NCBI GenBank assembly: GCA_000498155.1
Contig: AXZN01000017.1
Span: 248,001-312,000 of the forward strand
DNA: 64,000 bases
Direction: 5' to 3'
From: Shiraia sp. slf14
Lineage: Eukaryota; Ascomycota; Dothideomycetes; Pleosporales; Shiraiaceae
The stretch's first letter is position 1, and each line of letters begins with the position of its first letter. Below the pieces are notes generated by a model, which saw only the letters and a list, made by a program, of their open reading frames with translations, made no database searches and had not been told where the DNA came from. Below, piece by piece: positions 34,316 to 46,204 of the stretch. A program made the position numbers and the translations under genes.

Positions 34316-34712
34316 AACAATCGCAAGGCCAAAGATGAATGGATAATGGGCGACGTGTACTCTATATAGCGACAAGGTCTTGGACCTTTTCTTAATTGTT
34401 CAACCTAGGCCTTTGGCCATTAGCATGGGATGATTGAATGAATGAATGCATTTTCCTCCTTCAAAAAAATAAAGGATACATTTTGAGACTTGCGTCATTG
34501 CTGCTAATGAGTTTGCAAGTACCACCAGCCGACAATGAATGTTGAGCAGACAAGTGAGGCTACATTTTACACTCAGTATGTCAAGAATGATTAACCGCTA
34601 CAGCTTGAACCGTGAATTGACACAAAAAAATAGTGAAACAGTACAGGCTTGAGGACGACCTCGATCCCTCACATGGCCCCGCCGACTGCAAAAGAAGGGG
34701 ATTATAATGCAC

Positions 34713-34724
34713 AAAAAGCAAAAA
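34713..34724 (-). terminator. Pol III terminator of tRNA-Ser
   Basis: Two runs of five T on the minus strand start six bases past the tRNA 3' end, as expected for RNA polymerase III. Confidence 0.75.
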
Positions 34725-34729
34725 GAGAA

Positions 34730-34826
34730 CGACAACGGCAGGATTCGAACCTGCGCGTCCGAAGACATATGATATCTAGTAGATGACCGTTCGAGTCATA
34801 CCCATTAACCACTCTGGCACGTTGTC
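34730..34826 (-). tRNA. tRNA-Ser(CGA) with a 16-nt intron
   Basis: Minus strand. A 7-bp acceptor stem (GACAACG/CGTTGTC), D arm around GAGTGGTTAA, anticodon stem TATGA/TCATA, a long variable arm (TGTCTTCGGACG) and a perfect T arm (GCAGGTTCGAATCCTGC) are visible; discriminator G at 34730. The long variable arm makes it a class II tRNA. The anticodon CGA (34793-34791) decodes UCG. The intron is inserted one base 3' of the anticodon, the standard nuclear position. Confidence 0.93.
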
Positions 34827-35281
34827 TTATGTTCACATGGTAAATTTGAAAATTAGATGAAATATATACATGAGCTTCATTGTGACTCTCATCTCAACTG
34901 ACATGTAATGCGTGTTGAATGTAGCGATCAGAAATTTCTTATTCAGGTGGGGTCGATCCAGGCCATTCGAGATTGCGCAGAGAGCACGTGTGACAAGGAT
35001 CGGGAGAGAGCCTGCAAGCAGCCAGCCGAAGCTCTTTCCGTGTAAGGCCCGGAAAGTCTGTGGGGCGGGAGATCCGCTAGTAGCGCAGCTCATCCAACAC
35101 CATCATTGGCTTCATGCAGGTCCGACAACCGCATCTCCACAGCCTAAGTCCGCGCATTTGACCGTGATCGTGAGCCTCCTGGAGCACTTGCTGCGCTTGC
35201 TGGGCCGCTTTTGGTGTTTGCTCGTGCTAGCTGCGCCATGTAGAGTGCTGCAACAAATCTTCCACATAGAAGGAGGGCATC
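34827..35281. other. Intergenic region between tRNA-Ser and ubp8
   Basis: Carries the 5' flank of the minus-strand tRNA and the ubp8 upstream region. No other feature seen. Confidence 0.5.
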
Positions 35282-37107
35282 ATGGACTCAATCACAGTGG
35301 CTCCCAAGGCGGCGTCGCTGGCGTCGCCCAAAGTTGTCAAGAATGCAAAGGGCAACATCGTGCCTAGTAGCCAGATGGCTCATATCGCATACGGCTGTGG
35401 TAAGCTGGCTGGCGCATCTCTGGCAACCCCCACTGACATTGACGCAGAGCACATGGGCGAAATGTTCGAAAATGCGCGCAAGCAGACCCTCGTCCACTAC
35501 CAGGCTATTCTTCGAAATATACACGAGAAACCAAGCGTAATAGCACAGACATATAATTCCTCGACCGAGAGCCAGCCCGTGGTATCCCTACGCCCACTAT
35601 ATCTTTGTCTACAATGTCCGAACATCATGACCGAGACCGATCGCGATCAGCACTTCGAGACCAAGTCACACTGTTTCTGTAGGTGGTTATAGGCATATTT
35701 ACAGAGAAATCATTGCTGATGAATATATAGCGGTAGAATCGCGAGACGGCAATGTGTACTGCGGCAATTGTCAGGACTTCATCTATGACCCTGAGCTGGA
35801 GATAAGGAAATTGCAAAAGGGTTCGTTATATCCCATGCTGAAGCAAGGAAACAAGAGCTGACCAGGTTTTTGTAGGCAAGAAACGGAAGCTAGAAGACAC
35901 CACGACCGCAGAAGACGTCAAACTTATCGTGAACAACTCCACCTTCCTGCCATGCAGAGCCATTGGCTTACGAGGGTTATATAACATGGGGCAGACATGC
36001 TTCATGAGCGTCATACTGCAGACCCTAGTGCACAATCCGTTTGTGCGAAATTTCTATCTATCAGAAGGACACAGGCAGTCAGAGTGTGAAAAGGAATCAT
36101 GCGTGAGCTGTGCCTTGGATGAAATGTTCGTCGAGTTTTACTCGTCAGATAAGAATGAGGGCTTTGGAGCTGTCGGTATGCTAATGGGGAGCTGGCTGGC
36201 AGGAGAGGTAAGTGATCTCAGAGCTGATCTATATATTTCGGCTCATGCTGACTTCCCTTCAAGGCACTCGCAGGATACAACCAACAAGATGCCCACGAGT
36301 ACATGCAGTTTATTCTTAATACCCTACATCTCACTAACGGCGGCTCCACTGATTCAGATTCGGAAGACTGCAAATGCATGGTACACCAAACGTTCTACGG
36401 AAAGCTCTCGAGTACTGTGACATGTGACAGTTGTCGCAATGTCACAACAGCACTCGACCCCTATATGGACCTTAGTCTGGATATACGGAATCTTCCCAAG
36501 AAGCGAAAAGCCAATGCTGAAAAGGCAGCAGAAGAGACGCAGTTAGATCTTCGAGATTGTCTGGAACGGTTCACAGCCAAAGAAAAGCTTGGATCCGCAG
36601 ATTACACATGTCGCAAGTGTGATAGCCCACAAAACGCTACGAAGCAATTGAGCATCAAGCGATTACCACCAGTGCTTGCTGTACATCTCAAGGTACGTTA
36701 CACTTGGCCCTTGGACACCGAAAAATATTAATAAATCTCACTAGCGTTTCGAGCACACAAAAGCTCAATCTTCCAAGATCGAAACAAAAGTCAGCTTTCC
36801 AACTAGACTGGATGTCAACCCTTACACGACTGTGTACAAAGAGCAGGTCAAGAAAGCACTCAAGGCATCTGGCTCGCCTCCCAAGAACTACAACACCAAC
36901 TCACCTGCTAACAGCCTGATATACGAACTTTCGTCAGTCATAGTGCACAAGGGCAAGATTGATTCAGGTCATTATGTCAGCTACTCTCGCGAGGGGAGTG
37001 ATTGGTTCATGTTCGACGACAGTAAAGTTGTGTTGGTCAGTGAAGCCGAGGTGCTCGCTGCTGAAGCGTACATTTTGTTCTATATGGTAGGAGGCCTCGA
37101 AATATAG
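35282..37107 (+). CDS. ubp8: SAGA-complex ubiquitin-specific protease Ubp8
   Basis: Six exons: 35282-35399, 35448-35678, 35731-35820, 35876-36207, 36264-36692 and 36745-37107; 520 aa. An N-terminal ZnF-UBP begins at Cys39-Glu-His and contains CLQCP, HFETKSHCF and YCGNCQDFIYDPELE. The USP catalytic domain follows: Cys box LRGLYNMGQTCFMSVILQ with nucleophile Cys188, the QQDAHEYMQFIL block, zinc-binding CxxC pairs (VTCDSCRN, YTCRKCDS) and the His box GKIDSGHYVSYSR with His476. A ZnF-UBP plus USP of this length and the MGQTCFMSVILQ wording fit Ubp8/USP22. It removes ubiquitin from histone H2B as part of the SAGA deubiquitinase module with Sgf11, Sus1 and Sgf73. Intron 1 (48 nt) is stop-free and in phase. 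Confidence 0.95.
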
Positions 37108-39178
37108 CCTTTCTGATTCCTGGAGCCAGAACGGCTATATTGTCTACGAGGCCTCGATTTCGGTTGCGCATTGTTAGAGAAGGCGTCGATTGGTTGTATA
37201 GTATGGTAGTAGACGCTGCTGATGATTCGAAGATGCATTATTGGCGTTACCATTCGGGCTTTCATAAGGAACATTACATAGCATTTGCTTCTATTGCTGA
37301 AGCCACATGGCGCTTAGGCGACAGAGTTGCAAATCGGATTCCCATTCTATAAACACATGAGACCCGCCCCTTATGTCGAACTAATTGACTTGTGCAAAAC
37401 TGAAAATTGATTTCCAATCGTCGATGCCGGATTACGGCCCACGTGGGACAGTGCCCCAAAAGTTCTACCATCGTATGTGCAAGAATGCGGCACAGTTACG
37501 ACGCTAAAGAACACCGAGTACAAAACTTCATTTATCCTCTGTACCTCGCTTCTTCGCCCGACGACTAGCACTCTGCAAAAGACCCCAAGCAGTAGTTAAG
37601 AGCGAAACTTGCTAACTACATTCAACATGCCAAGATCCACCGCACAGATCTGCATGCTGCATTCTACAGGGCGTAAAGTGGACCACTACTAACTAAGCAT
37701 GTATCACCGGTGTTGCAATTCAATTCCGCGCCTGATGAAATCAGCCTTACGGATACGTGTTTGTCTATTTACATCTTGACTTGTCTTTCCCCGGGTTTCA
37801 TGTCAGCGGCGAAGATTACGGAAATTACGAAGTTTACGAAGATTCCAAGGGGGCTTGGAAGCGGCGTAGAAGACTTCTTTTTTTGTTGCTGCCTAATTTA
37901 CACCGAGTTGTTCCTTTCCAGGGTTCTACTTTAGAGACGGAAATGGGGATTACGCCTTGAGGCGCTAACGACGATGGGTTGATTTTGCTGCTTGGTGTGT
38001 CGGAGTCGTAACGGGGTTGGCCAGAGTGTAATTACATTTTGAATCATGTGGGTCGCTGACATGTGGCTCATGTAGATGTGAGCATTTGGCTAAGTATCGT
38101 GCCTCGATGTGTGGTTGGTGAATGATTTGTAGGTTGTTTTTTGGGGGAAGAAGTTCCGATAGAGGTGAGGTGGAGATTGAATAGTGGATCTATTGGGATC
38201 AACATCTGTTGTTAGATGCGTAAGGCGTAAGAAGCAGAACGCCTAATGTACGTAATGGCACAGGTTTCAACGTAGGCCATTGGTCTCTTTGGAGTTAGTA
38301 TAGAGTTTTTAGCGTATTATTTGGAGTGAAATCCGGCTTCAAGTTACTATGTGCTTGATGCAGCAATGAGTCTGTATCACTTATCTACAATCCAAATAGA
38401 TTTTCCTCTTGAGTAAGTCGTCAGCGGTTTCATTGTCTGAAGAAATGGTGTGTCTATCTCTTGCTCAAAGGATATCTTTGGATACGAAAATGCGGATTCC
38501 GACAAAAAGAAATTAGGCCAGACGAGATATTTTAAATAGTTTGAGAAGCCGGAAAGGTACTGGGTACAATGATAATACAGAGCGGGGAAGTATGTAATGT
38601 TCAGATTCTACAGTAGGGCTTCGTCATTGTATGCGAGTACCCATAAGTGCACAGGCAAACCCCAAGATATGACGAGAGCCTCCTATCAAAGCATAGACCA
38701 TATTCTACTGCAGAAGTGGCAAGGCGATGTGATTATTACCGCCTTGGCGCAGCGGAGTGCACTGCCTTGTGGAGTTTCATTGAACTGGATGAAAGATGGC
38801 CCAAGTGGTCACCCGATAGTTACACCCGTCTTGGACGTCTGGATTGAACTTCCTGTTGCCTGAATAAACCTTTGACCTTGATTCCTAATGGAATACCCGA
38901 ATGATTGTTCCTAAAACCGACTTATCTTGTGTTCTCAAATCTATTCACTCAAATAGCAGCCTAGCGATTACGTGTGACAAGTGGATTTTACGAACTAATC
39001 AAGGTTGGGCGGCCTTTATTTTTCCGACTGGTTCATATTGGAGACATAATTGAGGGAGGAAGTACACTGTCAAAGCTTTTATGGTGAACGGAAGGCGCGT
39101 CTGTTGTTGTGCCTCACTTTCACTTCTCTCCCAACCCAACGCACATTACAACAGCAGAACGCTTGACACAATCACACG
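37108..39178. other. Gene-free 2.1-kb stretch
   Basis: No supportable gene. Short frames (for example 37757-37960 and 38597-38863) have no family character. T/G-rich, repetitive-looking sequence around 37790-37850 (repeated GAAGATTACGAA-like units) may be a remnant of older coding or mobile DNA. The promoter of the DUF3431 gene lies at the right end. Confidence 0.4.
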
Positions 39179-41328
39179 ATGCACCCCCACAAACGGCCTC
39201 AACCACGCTCCGAGGACTATTCTGCTCACTCTACAACCGCTACCAGAACCACTACGCAAATGTATTCCCGGTGTCTATGGATAGTTTCTGTCAGCATATC
39301 GTTGCTCAGCGCAAGACATCTCCTGGTTGAGCTCAACTTTCATTACCCGTTGCTTTTATTCTGCGCGCAACTAGGCATGGCTACCTGTTTTGCTGCAGCC
39401 AGCTCCCTGCTCAGGTGGAGTAGGCAACACAATCATCAAAGCACAGTGAACACAACACCAAGCAGGAAGCGGTCAAACCGGGGAATACTCCTTAGTTCTA
39501 GTGCAGTCTGCTTCGATGCATTCTCTATGGTTGGCCTATCACAAGCAGCGCTTCACTATTACAATCTACCGACACTTGTTATGCTCTTTGTAAGTTGCTT
39601 TCGAGTCGCCTAATCGCTACTAGACGAGAGACTGAACAAACATAGGTCATAGCATTTTGGGTTGAAGATGTCCTATTGCTGTTCAATGGCTCGCAAACTC
39701 GCTCACGCTTCGAATACACTCGCATAATAGCATTCCTTCTCGCATGCGCCGGTATACTATTTGCAGAATATCGACTCTCCTTTCCAGCCCTGATAACATC
39801 GATACCGGCTATGCTTTGTGCTGGGATAGCAAGTACTATCAGGAAGATTGGTGCATCGAGTTATCCAGGGGATTTTATTGGTGGTGATGTAGAGCGAAGG
39901 TTCATTACAGTCAGCTATGCTATTGCGGCTGTATGGGCCCTCTGCTTTTGGCCAAATGAGAGACCCATCATGCTCGATCTTACGAGTGCAGCTTTTCTCG
40001 CAATCAACGCCACCTCTACAGTGTTGGCCATGTCAATAGGTAAATCAATGGTTATACCTATGATCAGGAACGACAAAGGAGGAGACGACACAACCGAGAC
40101 AGTGCACTTCGGCACTGATGATGCTACGATACTCGTTCTCACTGCAATAGTCGGATGCTATTTTACGCTCATCCCGCGCCGATCATACACAACTTGGCAG
40201 CAATTCATCTGCTTCTTTATTGCAGCGAAATGCATCAACCTTAGAACGACGCTTGCACCATGGGACAACTTGAACCGTCAACGAGGTGTTTATACAGCTG
40301 TTCAACCGCTCCAGCTGCTCGATAGGACTTCAAGGCCCCTTGAAAACGAAGACACAATGACAGTCTCGACAGAAGATGTAGAGGCCGCCCAGACGAGAAC
40401 AAAGTCGATCTCAGCAAGCAATTGGAGCCTCCGAGCAGTGCTCTGTGGAGCAGCTTTGTGCTTACTATGGGCAGCATATACGTCGCTGAACTTTTCTTCA
40501 AAATCCAAAAGTACTCATCAGCCAGTCCTCGATGTCGACTACACACCGCCTACCTTAGGAGAAGTCGTTATAAGCATGTACAAAGAACCCATCAGGGACG
40601 TCAGAAATCTCATCTCCAACTTGAAGAAACTACCAGAGACCTCTCGAGCTTCAACAACCATATACATCAAACACAAACATGCGGATACGGAGAAGATAAG
40701 AATGATGACTGGCGCCAACAAAGTCGTTAAGCGGCCAAACGTGGGAAGGGAAGGTGAGACATACCTTCACCACATTATCAGTAATTGGGATAGTCTGGCA
40801 GGGCATACCATCTTCCTTCAGGCCGATATTCATAATTCGCGCGAGTTTTATACTCGTGTGGAAAATTACTATGATCCAAAACGGACAGGATACCTCAGTC
40901 TGGGCTGGTCCGGTGTCTGTGATTGCGAATCTTGTGGTGATCGCTTTTTCTGGCAAGATGACGTGGGACTCTTCCCCAAGATACACTCTGAAGTCTACAA
41001 GTCGACAGATTGCCCTTCCGTCCTCTTAAGTTATAAAGGCCAATTCATTGTCTCTGCCGCACGTATACGGGGTGTCAACAAAGCAATATACAATGATCTT
41101 TGGCATGCATTTGTCAACGAGACAAGCTGGGCTCACCAGCAGGAATATCTACAAGGACGACCAGATTCGATGAGTGCTCCAGATTTTGGCTTCAGCGTAG
41201 AGCGGATATGGAATTTGTTGTTCCAGTGTTCGGATATGGATATTGCGTGGAAATGTCCAACATTGGTAAGCGAGTGGAGATTCGGCGGGGATGTTGGTGA
41301 TTGCCAATGTTTTGATAAGGACCCGTAA
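39179..41328 (+). CDS. Multi-membrane (transporter-like) protein fused to a C-terminal DUF3431 domain
   Basis: Two exons, 39179-39589 and 39646-41328; 697 aa. The first 370 residues hold about eight to ten hydrophobic segments; SLLSARHLLVELNFHYPLLL near the start resembles the first helix of nucleotide-sugar/triose-phosphate transporters of the DMT superfamily. Another membrane segment (VLCGAALCLLWAAYTSL, about 420-440) precedes the C-terminal DUF3431 domain, which begins near TLGEVVISMYKEPIRDV and contains YIKHKHAD, NVGREGETYLHHII, HTIFLQADIHN and conserved Cys. DUF3431 proteins are fungal and usually short single-pass proteins; a glycosyltransferase-like or lumenal role has no proof. The fusion is supported by one uninterrupted exon across the junction. 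The start ATG is the first that gives the conserved membrane segment. Confidence 0.8.
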
Positions 41329-41996
41329 AGGAGATGGTCTGGTTCGATTTGTGGTGTTTGAATTTGTGTTAAGATACCCTCTTTTATTTGGTGTTTGTAT
41401 GTCTTACAAGAATGTAGTGTAATGTTAAGCTCTCACTTTTGTACATGGACCACGGTGACGGACAGCGTCGCCAGCGCGGCTCCACACCGCGCTGCAATTT
41501 TTTAAACTTGGATTTCCTGCTCCAATGAATCCAGAAACGTTTGAAAATGGCAATGCATCAAGAACGCAAAGAATGGAGACGTTCCAGTGCCAAGCTGAAA
41601 CAGGAACGGTCGAAGGCAGGGGCCGCGGACATGCCCAGGCCGTTCCACACGTGACGCCTCGTCACGCCTCGTCCCCACTTCTTCCAGATTCAGCCCTGCA
41701 TGAGATGCATCCGACCCCTGTGCGAAACCTGTAAGGCGGTTCAGCGCAGCTCGGTTGCATCGCCGCTCAGCTGGCATGGCAAATTATTTTCCTTTCTCAC
41801 GAAACGCGTCCAGTACGGGCCACCTAAAGACAGAGACATTTGCATTCCGTCCTGTCCAAAAACCTTAGCCCCTTTTCCAGCAACAAAAATTCACTTCACC
41901 ATCTGGACCTGCCAAGGCACCTACGGAATACACAATAGCTGATCCAACCTGTCTTCTTGTTGTAGTTCTGCTAGCCGAGCAAGTTTGCACATTACA
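41329..41996. other. Intergenic region
   Basis: 3' flank of the DUF3431 gene and upstream region of the next gene. No feature recognised. Confidence 0.5.
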
Positions 41997-43016
41997 ATGG
42001 CAATGATACAGCGAAGATCAGACAGTAGTAAGCTTTCGATAGCATCCAACAGCAGCCTGGACGGATTGTACGCTTCACGCCAGAGTCAATTGTTCCGAGA
42101 ACTCGAAGTTCTACTCGAGCTCACCCCAAGCACATTTAGCTCTCACCTTCTGGCTCTCCCAAGGGAATTGAGGGACCACATCTTCAATTATGTGCTACCA
42201 GAGACGACTGAATACCGGCCTGAACTACATACGTGCCTATGGGGTGCAGATATGGTTCATGGAGAACTCTGGGACCATGATGTCTTCGGCTATGGGAATT
42301 CGATTACCAATGCTTTCCGGCTACACCCAAACTTGCTATTAATCAACAAGCAAATACGCAATGAAATCCTGGAAAATTATTTTCGCCGCAGTAAATTGAC
42401 CTTACACGCTGAGTTACGAAACACGAGGACGAATAACCACCGATTTGACTACTCGCCTCATATCTTGCATCTACCCATGCTGAAGCATGTGACCCACATT
42501 CGGTTCTATGTCGAATGGAACTATACAGTCATGACCAATGTCATCAAAGAGCAGCGTCTGCTGGATCAAGTGCGAATGACGGACGACCTCCTCGAGGCTA
42601 TGGACAAAGTAATCGCCCCATTACAAGCCATCGAAACCATTGAGCTGTCTGTACTCTTCTTTTGGAAATATCGTTCTGGGAAAATGTATAGTCTTTCTAT
42701 GCAAGATCTGTTCGACTTGGAGGATGTGTTTAAGCGATATGCACAACAACGGTGGCTTCTTATTCTCCGGAAAAACAAATCATTAGTCGTGTCGCCAAAC
42801 CCGTCTGCTGGGGTAGGATATAAGCTGTCCAGCGAGAAAAAGGGCACGGAGCAAAGTGGTGGCATGGAAATTTATGTCAGCCAAGATCTGGAGGACGCCA
42901 TGAAAGCTCGAAGGAAGAGCAACATCGACTTTTATGGCAATTATGAGATCTCCGATCCTCTCCCACAACCTCGTCATAATTTCTCACAGCAAGAAGTGCG
43001 ACCAGGATTCATATGA
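41997..43016 (+). CDS. F-box-like small fungal protein
   Basis: Single exon, 339 aa, starting MAMIQRRSDSSKL. Near residue 50 is LLALPRELRDHIFNYVLPE, the F-box-like opening shared by a large, expanded class of fungal proteins. It is followed by the typical LLLINKQIRNEILENYFRRS and, further on, LPMLKHVTHIRFYVEW. The rest is helical, without a recognisable catalytic motif. Such proteins are assumed to bind Skp1 or act as substrate adaptors, but most are untested. It lies alone between the DUF3431 and MFS genes on the same strand. Confidence 0.8.
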   Translation: MAMIQRRSDSSKLSIASNSSLDGLYASRQSQLFRELEVLLELTPSTFSSHLLALPRELRDHIFNYVLPETTEYRPELHTCLWGADMVHGELWDHDVFGYGNSITNAFRLHPNLLLINKQIRNEILENYFRRSKLTLHAELRNTRTNNHRFDYSPHILHLPMLKHVTHIRFYVEWNYTVMTNVIKEQRLLDQVRMTDDLLEAMDKVIAPLQAIETIELSVLFFWKYRSGKMYSLSMQDLFDLEDVFKRYAQQRWLLILRKNKSLVVSPNPSAGVGYKLSSEKKGTEQSGGMEIYVSQDLEDAMKARRKSNIDFYGNYEISDPLPQPRHNFSQQEVRPGFI

Positions 43017-44361
43017 AGTCCATTCGCTGTAATGTTCACAAAAAAGTATTAAACCCCACATCAAAACTAGCGATTCGCCAGCTTCTTTATTTGGAGGCGC
43101 ATACTGGGCCAAAGCTTCAATTTGCTTCTTGTGAGCACAATGAACCTTTGTGACAGACTGGCCTGGCCATACTTTACAAACACACATATCTAAGTTTTGC
43201 CAATGCGAATTGTAACAGATATTGGTCATGTATCATATTATTTCACAAAAGATCACAACCGCACATGGTTAGACTGGTACACGTAGTGTAGTCCTGTCGA
43301 CACAAGGCTTTCTGACAACCGACACATGCAGTGTAATCCAATCCAGCAGGTTCTGTCGTTCAAATAAAGTTCGTCAGTGATAAATTAGCTTTCGGCTCGT
43401 TAGACACCGCAAGGGCCGAAGATATTCAATAGGTCGATGCGAATTCACAACTATCAATTTTGGCTATTGTTTTCTCCACATGATGTAAGACTGGCATGAG
43501 AGAAGGCAATGCCAGCACACGAAGCGCAATTTATTTGGGTCATTGAGGGTACTCCGTTCAGAGATGCACTAGGATTAATCCCCAATAAACACCTGCCTGG
43601 ATAGTTAGACCCTGCGGTGCGGATCGCTGTGACCCACCTAAGGGGTAAAGGTGTGCCACACTTCGGCCGAGGTGCATGCATGTAGCCGGGAAACAGAGCT
43701 GGAGAAGCTGGAGAGCCAAAGTGAGGGGTAGCGAATTATGCCTAGGTAAACCCCTGCGCTAAGGATAATTTCAAGAATGTGTGGTCTCGACAAAGACATG
43801 ATGATCATTGAAAGGTACGCAAATGTGTCTGTAGCTGAGTGATGATGATGCGTAGCATCGATAATGAACGACCGAAGTTCAGCTATCACGTTATTCACGG
43901 ACTGGGACAAGAGAATCGAGTCAAAATGTACACCGCTCGGTCGGAATTCTTTCTTCCACTCGAAATGCTACCTCAGTCGGACTTAACGGTGTTCGCGCGC
44001 GATGTGCGACGGGTACGGCAATACGAGCTACGGCGCGGGACTCAGGCCCTATATCATAGCACATGTGGCTGTTGCGATCTCCACTCTTCATTAATAATAG
44101 TACGCTGCTCTTAAGTGAACTCTTACCAGTCATCTCTTCCCTCCTCTGTTTACAAACTTTATCACTACTCCCACTTTGTAACGTGAACGTCATAGATGTC
44201 CTTGTCCTGTCTTGTCTGAGGGCAACGACTTCAGCAAAGTTCACAACCTCATCACAACCTCTCTCTCGATACTCCATATGTCAATCCATGCTACGATTAG
44301 CCTTGCTGTCATTACTACCTTTACATATTGCAAAAGGTAGACATTCATTCACGTTGTCGCA
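43017..44361. other. Intergenic region upstream of the MFS gene
   Basis: 1.35 kb with no supportable gene. It carries the MFS promoter at the right end; no site recognised. Confidence 0.45.
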
Positions 44362-46204
44362 ATGACTGCCCCAGCGCTTTATCGACACCCAACGAGAAGC
44401 GAAATCATCGAACTTGCTGCTGCCGAAGGTCATGATGCAGACATACCTAGCAATGCAGGTGTTATACGTCCAAGTTGCAGTCGTAGTTCTACACATCACC
44501 AAGCTGCGACAAGTGAAAAAGTAGATCTCTCCTTAAGTACAGAAAAAGATGTGGAGAAAGGAGTTAGGACTGGTTCTTTATCGAGCGAGGAGCCAGAAGA
44601 TGCATCGCCACCTGACCCTAACGTCGTCGATTTTGACGGACCTGATGATCCAGAACACCCATTGAACTGGCCTTTCAAGAAGAAATGGGGCATGATAATA
44701 CTGATCTCAGCAATCACGTTTTTAACGCCCCTTGCCTCGTCCATGTTTGCTCCTGGCGTACCTGACATCATGCGCGAGTTTCATTCGACAAGTAACCTGC
44801 TAGCAGGATTTATGATCTCTGTATACGTTCTCGGATTTGCTTTTGGTCCGTTGCGTATGTTTCACGTCCCTCAACCGAGTGCAAACTAGGACAGCTAACA
44901 TGTTGCAGTCATCGCTCCACTGTCAGAGATGTATGGTCGCTTACCGTTATACCACACCTGCAACTTCTTCTTCATTATCTTCACAATTGCTGCTGCTGTC
45001 TCAACAAACATGGGAATGTTTGTGACATTCAGGTTCTTCATGGGCTGTATGTTGTTTCTGTTGCATACTTTTGCCAGCAATCTAACGTAACTTAGGCTTC
45101 GGAGGTGCTCCCATGGTTCTTGGAGGAGGCTCCATTGCTGACCTGATCGAACGTGAGCAAAGAGGCACTGCAATGTCTGTCTGGTTGATGGGCCCTAGTA
45201 AGGCATTTCATATTCGTTTGAAAGTATACACTAATGTACTGGGCAGCCATCGGACCATGTATAGGACCCGTCATGGGAGGTTTTCTTACTATTGCCAAAG
45301 GATGGAGATGGAATTTCTGGTTTGTTGCCATTGTTGTACGTTCCAGGCTTAACCCTTGCTCTGTTCATCTCGCTGACCTTATTAGGCTGGCGCTTTCTTC
45401 ATTATGTCTCTATGTATTATGAGGGAGACATCGGCACCCGCCATACTTGAGCGCAAGACCAGGCGCCTTCGCAAAGAGACTGGAAACCTCAAACTCATTT
45501 CCAAACTTGATAGCGGGCTCGAACCAAAGGAACTTTTCAAGTTTTCCATTGTTCGGCCAGCAAAAATGCTTTTTCTCGAACCGATTTGCTTCTGCATTTC
45601 GGTGTATATCGCCGTTACTTACGCGTATCTTTACGTCCTGTTCACGACTTTTACGGTCGTGTTCAGAGAGCAATATGGATGGCGTGGTGGGATTGTTGGC
45701 CTCTCCTTTCTGGGAGTTGGTATAGGCTCCGTGATCGGCCAGGCCTTCTATATTCGTTACGGAAATCGAATAGTCGAAAAGCATCTCGCAATAGGAGACT
45801 ACAGGCCAGAGCATCGACTCTATATCATGTGCTTTGGTGGCCCTTTGATTCCTATTGGCCTGTTCATATACGGATGGACAGTCCAGTATCAAACACACTA
45901 CATTGTTCCCCTCTTAGCTACTGGTATTATTGGGTTAGGACTACTCATGACTTTCATGCCGTCTTCGACATATCTAGTTGATGTGTATACAGTTCACGCT
46001 GCCTCCGCGATGGCTGCAAACACAGTACTACGGTCACTGGTCGCTGCATTTCTTCCACTCAGCAGTCAAAAGATGTATGCTGCCATGGGATATGGCTGGG
46101 GCAATTCAATGTTGGGGTTCGTCTCATTATTATTAACCCCGATTCCGTTCTTGTTTATCAAGTACGGAGAGAGGATCAGAGCGCGCAGTACTGTTAAGTT
46201 GTGA
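44362..46204 (+). CDS. MFS drug:H+ antiporter, DHA1 type
   Basis: Five exons: 44362-44854, 44909-45046, 45096-45197, 45247-45335 and 45386-46204; 546 aa. A polar N-terminal tail of about 110 residues ends in DDPEHPLNWPFKKKW, the entry motif of fungal DHA1 pumps. Twelve membrane segments follow. Signature motifs are visible: APLSEMYGRLPLY (motif A), FFMGCFGGAPMVLGGGSIAD, RGTAMSVWLMGPTIGPCIGP (motif C region) and GWRWNFW. The family exports drugs, azoles, polyamines and small metabolites at the plasma membrane; the substrate here is unknown. A quinone reductase gene follows 374 nt downstream on the same strand, which could fit a detoxification pair, but no pathway gene is nearby. Confidence 0.93.
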
